In this document: in pieces, positions 35,678-47,084 of the stretch
Layout: each line of letters starts with the position of its first letter
Numbering within the stretch: position 1 is the first letter of the stretch
Assembly: GCA_963678675.1 (NCBI GenBank)
Contig: OY783197.1
Location: forward strand, 18,222,182-18,286,181
Direction of reading: 5' to 3'
DNA from: Xiphydria camelus
Taxonomy: Eukaryota; Arthropoda; Insecta; Hymenoptera; Xiphydriidae
DNA: 64,000 nt
Made by a program: the position numbers and the translations under genes
The notes under the pieces: model-generated
What the model was told of the DNA's origin: nothing
The model's input: only the letters and a program-made list of their open reading frames with translations
The model's database searches: none

Positions 35678-38600
35678 ATGTCGAAACCCGTGAGCCCGTC
35701 CCTGAAAGATTTGCCCAAAGTAGCTCTGGACCTGAAGAGCGAGTTGGAGGGCTTCAATCACGGCTGTATGAAAAAAGCGGAAACCGCCGAGAAGAACGTA
35801 CTGCCCTCCGCCGAAGGTAAGCTCCGCCCGATGGCACTTCCGATCGCGTCGACGAGGAGTGGGCGAACGCGTTTCTCTCGTCCGATCAAGAAGTATATTA
35901 GGAGAAAAGTCGGGTCTAAAGCCCATTACACGTGAAAAAAACGTAAGCAGTAACAGTAAGGATTGACCAATCAGAAAGCCTGTTTAAGCATAATTCCGTA
36001 AGAATGATATTTCTGATTGGTCAATCCTTACTGTTACTGCTTACGTTTTTTCACGTGTGATGGCCTTAAATGCGTCGCTCGCGTAACGTATGAAATGATA
36101 ACGCAGACGTCCGACTGGAGAGACGACATAGCGAGTTGATCCGTGGGCTGGAAACTTTCAACGCGGATCTTTTGAAGCACGCCGACATGAAAGAGAAGAT
36201 TATCTTACCTAACGCTAAAGGTATCGATTTGGAATTGTTCCCGCCAACCGCCGGCAAATTAACGACTGGGTCTCAGGCTGGTGAAAGTTTGGTGCGATCG
36301 TTCTTGGATCCTTCCTCTCATCGACGCTAACTGCGTTCGTGCTTTCGCGTCAGGAGATACGAGCCGTCGCAAAATTTACTCGTCGGTATAGAGCGCGGGT
36401 ATTGCGGCGTTATCGCGAGATTAGGTACGGGAAAACTTGGCGGAGAGGCGCGCCTGGCGATAGAAAACCCGTTATACAGGCGAGTAAGTTTGGCAACGGA
36501 CTCGTGGCGTTCGACTATTGCAGATCGCAGGGGAAAATCATTGGTGTCGTCAGACATGCGGATCTGGTGTGCAGGGTTGGAAATCGTTGTTCGTCGTTTC
36601 ATTGCTTTTGTTACAGCTAAGCGCCGGAAGCCGTCGATTTCCGTGATTAGCGGTGATCTAGATTGCGAATGAACTTTTCAATTTCTTTCGTATATCGTAT
36701 CGCTTGACGTGCTCTGTCGAAAAAAAATCTACGCCGATTTATGTCAATTTGGCGTTATATTCCGTAGTTAGCCGTACGGAATTTGTGTGGAACATATTTC
36801 GTCGGTTGAGATGAATACTATCCTAAGTCCTTTCCTATTAATTTTGAGTATTACGCATTTGAAATTTTCATTGCCTTATAGAACGAAGACAATTCTGGGC
36901 AATTTTTCGAGGTATGATTTTTATTATATTTAATCTTAGGACATTGGATAGTATTGCACAAGCTGGAATTAAATAGAACTTAGGATATTATGTTAATAAC
37001 TCGTTTTTCAAAAAAAAAATAGACAGGATAGTATTCTTCTCAACCGACGATTTGTAGTTTTCCATAATATGGCGTCACATTCCCTACGAAAAAAAAACTA
37101 CTACTATTGACTGCAGAAGTGCTCACTACTGACCTTAGAAGCGCACACTATTATACTAGTAGTATGCACTATTACACCACTAGAGAGAGCGCACTTTTAA
37201 TTAGCACATCTATTGAAGTGGTTAGCATTATTAGTACGCACTACTATCACTGCTACACTACTTATACTGATAGTGTGCACTTTTCATTTGAACCGCTGAT
37301 GCAGTAATATTAACTGCTGGTGATTACTACCGTCACTAGTGAAATTTGTTGCACTATTTATGTGAACCAATAGTGGAAACTAAAGCAGTAATGAGCACTT
37401 CAACTACACTGCTATTTAGGACCGCTGACAGTTTTGAAGCTATTGGCATTATTTTAGCGAACTGTTGATATTACGATATTAAAACTTGCATTGCAGTGAA
37501 ATACTAAAACGATACTTGTGTGTAATATGTTTAAAAGCTTGTACCATTGTACCATTTTTTGAAAAAGCTGACACTTTTGTAGTTTAACAGTAACTTTTGA
37601 TCGTTAAAGTACACAAATATTAGAAGTGGCACAATTTGGAAAGAAAGGAAAGTATAAATATAATTATAATTTATCAATTTTTAGGAAAGTATTTATTGTT
37701 ATACCGACTAAAAGTGGTCTGAAAATGGAACATAAGGCGTTTGTAAAATGACTGAAAGATACCCTGTCTGGGACCTTTTTTTAACAGCTACAATTTCATC
37801 ACAGAATATTCTCACTGTTAGCTAGTAGTGCCAACCATTAGCGTTAGCTGGTATTGCTAACTAGTTAGTGGCCACTACTGTCTAAATTACGATTGGCTAG
37901 TGATGCAGTAGTGTGCACTAGTAGTTTTTTTCCGCAAGGAATTTCGTTGTGTCGTTGATGAATATAGAATTCCGTTATTATTACGATCAACTACATACAA
38001 CTACTTCGTCAATTGAGGTAGTCCGTTGTTTTTTTATTGAAACGCATAGATTTGAAATTCTGAAACTACAAATATCCATGGCAATCTATAAAGGTCTATC
38101 GTGAATTACGCCGTACTACGGAAAACTACAGATGTTCCAAATGCCGTACTTTTTAGCGCAGAATTGACATAAATCACCGGGCTATCACTGGGAAATTTTA
38201 ACAGGAACTCGATCGATACTAATTTCTGGGATAACGAATCGATTTAAGATAGCCGCTGCTTTTGTCCGTGTAACCAGGGGTCGGTGCTCATAAACCATAC
38301 GCTCCGATGTACGAAAAAAGGTCTACATGTACAGCTTTCATAATCCGGTGCTAATTAGCCGCGTAACGAACCGCCAACCGGGGTAAAGGGTTCACGTGCC
38401 CCGAATATAACCGCACGCCCGAATAAATGTATTCCCCTGCCGTAGATGTGGCCGCGGAGAAAAATCAACAGACCCTCATCGCCGGTATCGAAGCGTTCGA
38501 CCCGACAAAATTGAAGCACACCGAGACCCATGAGAAGAACCCACTTCCCGACAAGGACGGTGAGTCGATGGAGCGATATCTTCCGACGTTTATAGTTTCC

Positions 38601-38986
38601 GAAGAGTTAAACCTTTCGTGACTCGCGAAATACCCCCCGCTCGTCCTGCGATCTCTCGAAAAACCGTTCCACGGGTTAACGTTCCGAATGAAAATTCTCC
38701 CTTCCAATTGCGCAGCTATCCAGCAAGAGAAGGGAAAGCAGCAGCTGATCTCCGGCATCGAGAACTTTGACCCCGCGAAGTTGAAACACGCGGAGACCCT
38801 CGAGAAGAACCCTTTGCCAACCAAAGAAGGTAGGGGGGCAACGGTTTCGAAGGAAAGCCTTAAAAAAAAAGAGGCGCGCGTCTCTTTCCAATCGCGAAGT
38901 CGCGGATCTCGCACAACGTAAAGATGAAGTACAACAAAATATCCGTTTCCATTTCAGCGATCGACGCCGAGAAGGTAGCCGCCTAA
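35678..38986 (+). CDS. cib: Multi-repeat beta-thymosin (ciboulot-type)
   Basis: Beta-thymosin repeats bind actin monomers and regulate assembly in the cytoplasm; fly ciboulot acts in brain metamorphosis. The exons are 35678-35816, 36107-36220, 38446-38559, 38716-38829 and 38958-38986, giving 169 aa with all phases kept. There are four repeats of about 38 residues. Repeats 3 and 4 carry the canonical actin motif (FDPTKLKHTET, FDPAKLKHAET) followed by EKNPLP. Repeat 2 has LKHADMKEKIILP, and repeat 1 is the most diverged (MKKAETAEKNVLP). The C-terminus is AIDAEKVAA. Exons 2, 3 and 4 are each exactly 114 nt and in the same phase, so any can be skipped without a frameshift. The start is the first ATG after a spliced leader, and MSKPVSPSLKDLPKVA fits the family. 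The large second intron is filled with nested mobile elements. Confidence 0.95.
35928..36058. mobile_element. 131-bp palindromic MITE in thymosin intron 1
   Basis: Arms of about 50 bp begin ACACGTGAAAAAAACGTAAG and run through AGGATTGACCAATCAGAAA, and the right half is the reverse complement. The central spacer is about 30 bp. It lies wholly in the intron between repeats 1 and 2. Confidence 0.8.
36733..38180. mobile_element. Nested TIR elements filling thymosin intron 2
   Basis: Three inverted-repeat pairs are visible. The outer pair reads GATTTATGTCAATT at about 36736 and its complement at about 38165. An inner element at about 37080-37942 has ends close to ATTCCCTACGAAAAAAAAAC. A hairpin at about 36790-37055 has arms containing CGTCGGTTGAGA and GAATACTATCCT. 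The interior of the second is rich in CACTA/TAGTA triplet-like runs. No transposase is encoded. Confidence 0.6.
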
Positions 38987-39598
38987 GATCAACGTCACGA
39001 GCAGAGAAACTCGCGGAGCAGCGATCCCGTCGTTTCTCCCACTCGCTATACTTTGATATTTCGTAACAATTATCGATATATTACCGATTTGAATGCCGTG
39101 ACGATGTAATCTCACAACTCATACTCGTACTCGTACTCCCGCCGCATTTACTCCTCGAGCGATGTTTGCACAAAGCCAAAAACGGGCGACGACGCGTCGC
39201 GAAGCTCGCGTCGGCCGTCGCCGATCCGACGCCGAACTCGCGGACGTCCCGGTCGGCCGCGTAACAGTCCGGTACGCTATCGAAACACCCCGCCTGGAAA
39301 TGTCAGTGCACTCATTGCCGAGCGCGAATTCATCAAACGGTTCCTGTGCGCTCGTATGTGTGTCGAGGGATTCTATATTTTTTAATCGAGATACAACGCT
39401 GTGCATGCACACAGGCAAATATTTTTTTCCCCTACAGCCAAAAGCCTTCGGCGTTGGCGACTCGCGATACGCCCGCGAATACAGCGGTTATCGATCGGTG
39501 CATTTTTGTAAAAATTATATTTTATATAACGGGCTATTGTACTTTTTTAATATTCGTACACACATTGCATTGTCATACCGATACGATTATTACGATGA

Positions 39599-39604
39599 AA
39601 TAAA
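39599..39604 (+). terminator. cib: Poly(A) signal of the thymosin gene
   Basis: An AATAAA about 610 nt after the stop, in an AT-rich context followed by an A-rich and T-rich stretch. Confidence 0.5.
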
Positions 39605-40829
39605 AAAAAATTATTTGTACCAAGGCCTTTTTTCACGCAAATCCTTGCGAACTTGCGATCCGACTCGCAATATCTCGTGTTCGTTCTTCTTGCTCGTGAA
39701 AATTCGAAATTAGAGAGACTGAATTTGACACTGACGCGAAGTTCATTGTCTTATCAATGTTCCTGCCGCGCCGTGGATATTTCGACCACGAATATATACC
39801 CGGAATGTTTATTTATTCGAACATAGAGACCGAGCAGTCGTGACCCTCTATTCCCAACGTCTCTGTTTACCAGTCGGTTTACACGCGAATCCCCCTTTAC
39901 TCTCGGGTTACCTCGTCTATCGAGAAACTCGGTAGAGTTTCGCTCCGAGTACATTGCGCGAATATTATACACGGACGTTATACCTATACATATTCATTCG
40001 AAACAATTGGTATTTACACGTGCGTCACAGCGTGGCGTACCTATTTTCTCGCGAGGATCTACCAAAGCTTCGATCCGGATCATTTTTAAACCACGTTTCA
40101 AACCGACTGACGGGACACAATCGCTTCATATTATCCGCAGAAAAGGTGCGTCGAGAGTTCGGACCGCTGCCGAAAAGTCGACCTTAAAGGTCATCGGGAG
40201 ACCGATACGCGCATACACCTTTGTATACATCCAGACACTCCCAACGCCGACGACACAGCGTCGAATTTCTCGCCCCGTTAGTTTTCCGCGAGAGCGTCGA
40301 TCGCGGATGATCGTGAAGATCGGCACGTATCGGAGACCGGGATTGAACGAGAAAGAGTACCGGCGTAGTGGTGTACAGTGCCGCGCGGAAACCAATAGTA
40401 AAATCGGCGTTCGACAGCGGTTCCGCGACGAAACTCCGCGTCCTATTCGCGATTGGCCCACGTGCGTCATTTTACATCGCCGAGTGCATCGGACGTCATT
40501 CGACGTTTTTTTCCGGTGAAACGACAAACGGTGAACATCAGGTAAGTCGTAATGTTCTTTTCTCTCCCGACACCTTCGCGAAAAGTACGGGTAACAATGG
40601 GCGAGACATGCGACAATGCCAAGTGCTCTCCACACGTCACGCTTCGCTCTCCCGTTGGCGCGCACGTGGAACAACGTGGAACGTCACCGACCGGAATTCG
40701 GTATTTTTCATCGATGCGTTCAAACGGCGCGTCGAAACATTTAACGTCAGAGTCGTTCGACGATCGCGTAATTTTTTCGTACGCCGCAATACGACCAATC
40801 GATCCACCGTCCCATCGATTAAAGGTCCC
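39605..40829. promoter_or_regulatory. Upstream region and candidate leader exon of otu
   Basis: The 1.2 kb between thymosin and otu. A strong donor (CATCAG|GTAAGT) at 40541 marks the end of a probable non-coding leader exon, and the coding exon that starts at 40830 is preceded by an acceptor-like attaaag. Frames extending upstream of 40830 are open for long distances but do not resemble any protein. Confidence 0.45.
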
Positions 40830-43800
40830 ATGGAGATCTCGCCGAGGAAAACTTGCAAAAGAACGCCCGACCCGGTCGACGAATGGCTTCAAGAGGAAGG
40901 CTACTTTCGGAAGCACGCCCCGAAAGATCCGACCTGTCTCTTTCGTGCGTTCAGCGAACAAGTCTACCTGACGCAGCACTACCACATCAGAGTCAGGGAG
41001 GAGTGCGTCGAGTTCATGAGGGAGAATAGAAAATTGTTTGACGAGGTAATCGACTCGTCGAACCGTCGACGTACTGCGGTTCGTAAGTATAGCCGATCGA
41101 GGATCGCGCGTAACGACGTGTTCGCCATCCCCTCAGAATCTACCCATTCCCTACGAGAATTACTTGAAGCAAATGGCGTGTTTCACCGAATGGGGCGGAC
41201 CGCTCGAGATCGAAGCGATGTCTCGGCTTTATCGAAGGGACGTGGTCGTGTTCAACGCTCAAAAATTGACGCGTCGTGTGGTGACGGAGAATGGCTTTGA
41301 CAAAATGATATATCTCTGTCACATGGCGCCGAAGCAATACGAGAGCGTCTACGCGAAGGATTACGTCTCGACGGCTGCCTTCTGCCAATGTACGTTTCAT
41401 CGCGTAGTTTCGCCGTTCGCCCTTCCCCCCCACGTAAATATCATTTCATTTCATAGCTTTGGTGTATCAGACGCTGTACAAAGACGTCTTCAAGATGCCC
41501 AGTGTGGACACTACCGTACACAAGATGCTCCATGACAGAACTAGCAATTTTAGACATGACAAATTTTTTTTAAAGGGAAATCTCCAATACAGAGAGTAAG
41601 TTCATTCCGTTTTGCCCTCGGTTCGCGCTCCCCGCCTCTTCGAGTGTATCGCGTTACTCGATGCACGCCTACCAGAAGTTATCTGTCAGACATCTACAAG
41701 ATGCCTATGTGTCTAGAAAATGACATTTATATTTTTTGTATAAATCTGGTTAAAATTTAGATGTAGATAGCACGTAGATATCTAACAGATATCCTGAGTT
41801 GACAAGAATCGATATTCTATGACTGATAATAATTTCATAAAATATAAAATTAATAGTATTTGAAAAAGGAATTACAAGGCTCTAGATGGTTTTCTGATTC
41901 TCTGATAAAATGCTGGCTTCTAATTCGTATTAAAGTTTTCCATCAAAGAGGACGAGAAGACTAATGTAGAGCTTCATAATTACGATATTCCAGGCAAATG
42001 GCCGCGGAGTTGTACGATAAGTTGGAGAACGAACCTGACGAAGCCGAGGAGATCCGATCGCTGGCACGAGGAATTACGCCATTTCCGTATAGAGTCGCGA
42101 AAGCGCTGGATCCCAATATCTATCGCAACACCGATTTTGATATTTGGCACGAGATCAGAAGGGGTCGGTATGCCTATGAGGAGAGATGGATGGGACGGTG
42201 GTGTAGCTAAACAATCGTCGCTTTGATTAAAGCGGGGAGAAGCGTTGCAAACCATCGTCTCATTCTTCTGTCGCGTGAATAATTCGGCAAAATCGGTGCG
42301 GCTTCCGTATAATCCTGTTTATCGCGTGCTCAGAAGTGAGGAGCGCAGGGTGGACGAGATACAACAGCACGGAGCTTCAAGTGGGCGGAAGGTGTCTCGT
42401 TCACATGGACACTCCGGAGAATGAACTCGACAAGGCTAACAACAATTCCACGCACACCGACGGCGATAACGATAATAATGGTAACGAGGAGAAGATATCG
42501 GACAAGACTGCGGGGCAACACGTCGTGGTGTACAACGGGCACATCCAGGAGATGAGCAAGAACGAGGGGCCGGTCGTCGTTTTCATCGAGGAACTCGGGG
42601 AGAAGAGGAGCGTTCCCCATTCCTCGCTGAAACCCGTTTCCCTGCGGAAAAGTAAACAGTCGAATTGGGGCCTCGTGACCCCCCGGAAAAACGCCATCTT
42701 CGAATCAAGTAAGCCCGCTTTCTTCCCTCCGAATGACTTTCAATCGAATGGAAGACAGAGGTGTGGACAACGTTTCAACTCTTCACCAGCCCAAAAATGG
42801 AAGAGATCGTGGTCCGCTAATTCCCGCAAAACGAAGGATACGACGACCAACATCAACAACGCGAACAGCAACAGCGTCGATCCGAACAACAATGGGGACA
42901 ATGGCGTCACCGGCAATAATAAGAGCGACGACGAAGACGTCGATCATCGATGGGACAACGGATCCGGGTAGATTGATACATTTTACTAACTTTTGAGAAC
43001 TGATAAGCGTTCCGCAATAGTCAACGACGATAACCACGACGCGTTCGAACAGGCACGACGAAGAAAATCAGTGCGCGTTATCGCCCGAAGCTTACACGAT
43101 GGGAAAGTTCACCTCGTACCAAGGCTATGCGGTTGACGTAAGTAAACCGCGATCAGTGGCACTGACAAGCGTACGAGTTTCATCCGCATCACCGACATAA
43201 CTTTTTCGTCAGGCCTCCATCGACGTTCTACCGGTAACAGTCGTGCTGAACAATGCTCCTCGGCTGTCGCCCGAAAAAGTCGCGAGCAAGGGAAACGAAG
43301 CGGTTGAAACGAGCGTCGTGCAGCCGGCCAAAAATCGCAAAGACTCGGAGTCGCCCGAAAAAAAAACTTCGCCGAAGTCTACGACAGCTAACGGCGGAGA
43401 GAGTAACCCGCAGCCGCCTTGCAGTGTTAATTCGCAAAACGAAATCACCTACCCCGCGCAGCCTGGTAGGGCTCCGTTCTAAAAATCGAATATATGAAAT
43501 AATTAAACGTTTTTCAAAATTGACTCATTGAAACGACTCGCGTTCTCGCTCATCGACAGGTACGCCGCATTATTTTCCGTCGAATGTAAATTTGCTTTAC
43601 GCGCCGCCGGAAGGTGCTCCTTGCTCCCCATGTTTCGTCGGAACTTCGGGAGATTCGCAAGTATTGGCCGGTCAGATCGATCGAGCGTTAAGCTCCATCA
43701 ATTTCGCCGCGAACAAGAGCATCGAGGAAAATGGCAGCGATCTACCATTCTCAGGTATTTTCGATGATACTGCTTATAGCATGAATTTTTCAAGTCACTT

Positions 43801-45994
43801 TTGACGCAAAGTTTTCGGTGTATATTTCCTCCAAGCCATTTTTTTACGCGTCAATCACTTAAAAGCTACGTATCTGATTGATATGATTCTTGTTTAATAT
43901 TACGTAGCATATCTCGGAAATGGTTTATAAGAATATTTTATGGCTGTTTGGTGAAATTTGTTGTACTTTTTAAAAAACATTTTAAGAATATTATTTTTTT
44001 ACTTACAAAAAAATATATTTAGGAACCAACGGACATGTGGGCAGGTTCAATGACTGTTTCTTAGATTTGAAAGTTTATTTTCGTTTTCTTCGTCTTTTCA
44101 TTAATTTTTTTTTTTTGAATTGACGCATGGCGAGAGATCTCTAAATAATTTCTTTATGCATTAGTTACTCGAAAACTAAATATCCGATCGAGAGAGATGA
44201 TTTTCTCTCTAAATTATGTACCATATCTTTGAGCAGGTTTACAGCAACATTTTATTATGATGAAATTTTGTTTTCCTCTTTTTTTATATTTTAAGGGATG
44301 CTTGCATGGAATTATGAATTAATGAAGAAACTGGTGGTTTTAACAGTAGGCACGTAGATCGAAAAACTATCTTTTAAAATTTAAACATTCATTTCATTTT
44401 TTCGTTTTTTAATTAATTTCTCTTGAATGGACGAATGAAGGGATTTCTCTAAACAAAATATAATTTAATTCTGAAATTCTGAAACCTCTACTTTCTGTTA
44501 AACTTCTAACGAGCGTACATTTTCGTCCGACATGCGCTAGCCTTGATCCAATCTTGATAGGTTCGAGTAAAAGCTGATTCAAGTTCGGACCAATGCAGCA
44601 TCCACGCGTGGGTCGATATTTCTATTTCTTTTTCTTCATAACAATATTTTTTTCCTCACAGATACGAATACTTTGAGATTCTTTTACAACTTGGGATTAG
44701 AGGTACGCTTCGAAACACTATTCATTAAATTTTCTTTACTCACGCTCTCCGCTCTTCGTAGGAAATATCAATTATAATTCGCTCTGTACTTGCAGTATTT
44801 CCGAGCGAGTCACGGTTGGAATTGCAGCTCTCCCGGGCAATCCTTCTCTGTTGGATCGTATTACATGCCTCAGCCTAATCAGCCTCCGTTAAACTCGAAC
44901 GATGCAAATCTGTTTGGTAAGGAAACATAAATGGTCTTCGCGTGCTACGGTAACGTGTCTGAAATTTTATCGTCGTCCAAATTGCTGCAGGTTCAACGCC
45001 GTCCAACGAAGAAGCGGCTCGCGTTACCGACAACATTCGACAAAATTGCTCCGTACCATGGCGCAGGCGAGATTACGCGGAGAACGGCGGTAGAGCGAAC
45101 GTAGATGGACAGCAATTGCTTCTCAAGACCCCCACACCGCGTACAAATTTTCAGTACGATACGACGAATTTACGAAACGAGAATCCCAGGACTACGCCGG
45201 AAACCAATAAGAATTCGCTGTATATTTCGAGCAACGAGAGAGGTAAAGAGCAGCAAGGATCTTCCCCTTCCAAGGAATCTCTACGCAATAATAAAAGTGG
45301 ATTGGCTCCTCGCTTCAAAAAGAATATCGGCGACAGTGAGTATATCCGCGGGGATAGACGAATAATATTATTTCAACGCAATCCGCTGACGATCGAAACG
45401 ATTTATGAATTCTCTGACGCAGATCGGCAACGTAATTTTCGTCAAAATCAGTACCAGCCGCCGCCCCACGCCGTCCAGTATCAGCCCAACGCTCAGTACT
45501 TCGATTCGTCGCCGCCCCCGTACGAAAGGAACGATTGCGGACCAGACCTGCAGGCGAGTTTGACTCAGCATTCGCAGCCGGTGATGTCCTCCTCGGGAAA
45601 CTCGTCGATTTATCAAACCCCGTATCCCCATCAAGCCATGTACGCCACGGTTCCGTATTACCCGGGAGAAACGGAGAATTTTCCGAACCCATTTTTCGCG
45701 CCCGGTCCCGGCTTCTTTCCTATTCCGTACGTGCCGCAGCAGACGGACGTGAACGAAAGCGGTAATGTCAATCACTATCCGCCGCACATTTATCCGGGCA
45801 TGGAAAATTATGCACCGCCCTGCCCCGCAGTCTTTCCACCGTACGTGATTTCGCAGCAGAACGTGTATCCCGGTACACCGACGCAAAACGCGCCGGAAAA
45901 TTGGTACACGCAGGCCGGTCAAGCGCACTACTTTCAATTCGGGACCCTGTCCGCATCGCCGAACGCCGGAGGGATGCCCCAAGGCCTGAACTAG
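40830..45994 (+). CDS. otu: Ovarian tumor (Otu): OTU-Tudor germline protein
   Basis: Fly Otu is a deubiquitinase-related, RNA-associated protein needed in oogenesis; vertebrate OTUD4 is the relative. Exons: 40830-41045, 41137-41389, 41457-41595, 41994-42163, 42334-42967, 43053-43137, 43213-43465, 43560-43754, 44662-44702, 44796-44916, 44991-45994, giving 1036 aa in phase. The OTU domain (about 14-160) has D33-x-x-C36 in KDPTCLFRAF. The position of the catalytic His holds Gln (KQYESVY, about residue 139). A conserved block GITPFPYRVAKALDPNIYRN follows, then a Tudor domain (about 260-340) with GHIQEM and VVVFIEELGEK. The rest is low-complexity, Asn-rich, then Tyr/Pro-rich. It includes TLRFFYNLGLE, a motif shared with fly Otu. 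The last exon contains a 45336-45422 in-frame intron candidate. The exon-4 donor is weak (GTCGGT) but fixed by phase. Confidence 0.93.
43845..44440. repeat. Diverged tandem duplication (~310 bp x 2) in otu intron
   Basis: Two neighbouring AT-rich blocks (about 43845-44140 and 44157-44440) align along their length. Paired landmarks include the CGTCAATCACTT/GCATTAGTTACTCG starts and GTGAAATTTTGTTG-like and TTTTTAATTAATTT-like segments. The copies are well diverged. There is no coding content. Confidence 0.5.
45336..45422 (+). other. otu: In-frame retained-intron (exitron) candidate in otu
   Basis: An 87-nt interval starts GTGAGTAT and ends GACGCAG, with good donor and acceptor signals inside the last coding exon. 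It has no stop and a length divisible by three, so both forms are productive (1036 or 1007 aa). The encoded segment lacks the Pro/Gln bias of its surroundings, which favours it being an intron in most transcripts. Confidence 0.55.
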
Positions 45995-47084
45995 CAAACC
46001 TTGCATGACCGTTCATGAAACACCCCTACCGGATACCGTGCTTGCAAGCGCTCCGCAATTCTTTCGCGCTTCCGCGCAAGAAGAATTATTCTTCACCGTG
46101 AAATGGTTTTATCTGCCAACCAAGAGCTTCGCGAGTACCCACGTATGACAAATTATCCGCGCGTCCGAGCAATCTACCTTTCGCGTGTCATTTTTTCTCG
46201 AGTGCGTTACATTCGATGCGCGCTTCATTCTCCCTCTCATCGTTCGCAATTTGCCGGCGCAAGAGCCAACGTCTTCCGCGGCTGTATTGGGATTATAAAT
46301 ACGTACGTATATGTTGTACATTCGTTACGCAAATCTAAGATGATTCCATAGTTGCTTCAATGCGGGGCACGACGAAGCGAAGTCCTTAAAACGAGTAGTT
46401 ATATTTATAAAATGTTGAACAGAGAGAATAGACTCACGGGAAAGAAAAGACTGGTCGATACAAGGTCCTAAGAATCAATAAGTTTTACGCTTAAATTGAT
46501 GTTGCTTAAACCTACAAAAAGTATTAACTAGAAAGTCGAGTGATGAAGATTTGAAGAAGAACTGACTGGCGACGGCGGGTCGCACGAATCTGCTAGTTCT
46601 AGTCTTGAACCAATTACTCATAAAGTTCAACGTTTCATACTCGCATCAGTTATCTGCTACCGCCGGCGGTTGTAGGTGCATGTATGTAAAAATATAGCCG
46701 TACTTTGCACAATATTACACGATAGAAATGATCTAAAATCCAAGTGCCTTTTCTTGTTCATAATTTCAATTTAAACTTCTCTAGCATTTGTAATAATTGT
46801 TATACTTACGTAGCGCCTTTTGACTATAGTTCATCTATTTCGTATTCTTCTTCTTTTTCGTTATAGTCTTTTTGTAATATCAGATGAACCACTGAAACTC
46901 AAAACATAAACAAAATATCGGCATACTGAATGTAATCGGTCTATTCTACCACATCCCTTGTAAATGAAACAAGCATTAATGTAATTTTCTATTTACTTTT
47001 ATGCGAGTGACTATTTAGTTTACGTTAGCGAGGCGAGTTGTAGACTAGTACCTGCATTTTGTCGTTGATGACTTAAAGAATAAA
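45995..47084 (+). other. otu: 3' UTR of otu with poly(A) signal at 47079-47084
   Basis: About 1.1 kb without coding exons leads to an AATAAA (47079-47084) after a T/G-rich stretch. There are several earlier weak A-rich sites. No repeat pairing was found. Confidence 0.5.

Noticed and set aside
40368..40829. Upstream extension of the Otu reading frame
   Set aside because: The frame stays open before 40830, but the sequence does not match Otu and includes a likely leader donor at 40541. The MEISPRKT start fits the family length.
42709..42720. Good-looking donor (AATCAA|GTAAGC) within otu exon 5
   Set aside because: Reading through gives a continuous Asn-rich frame ending in a donor that joins the next exon in phase. 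The early donor fits only a skip to 43560, so it is at most a minor isoform.
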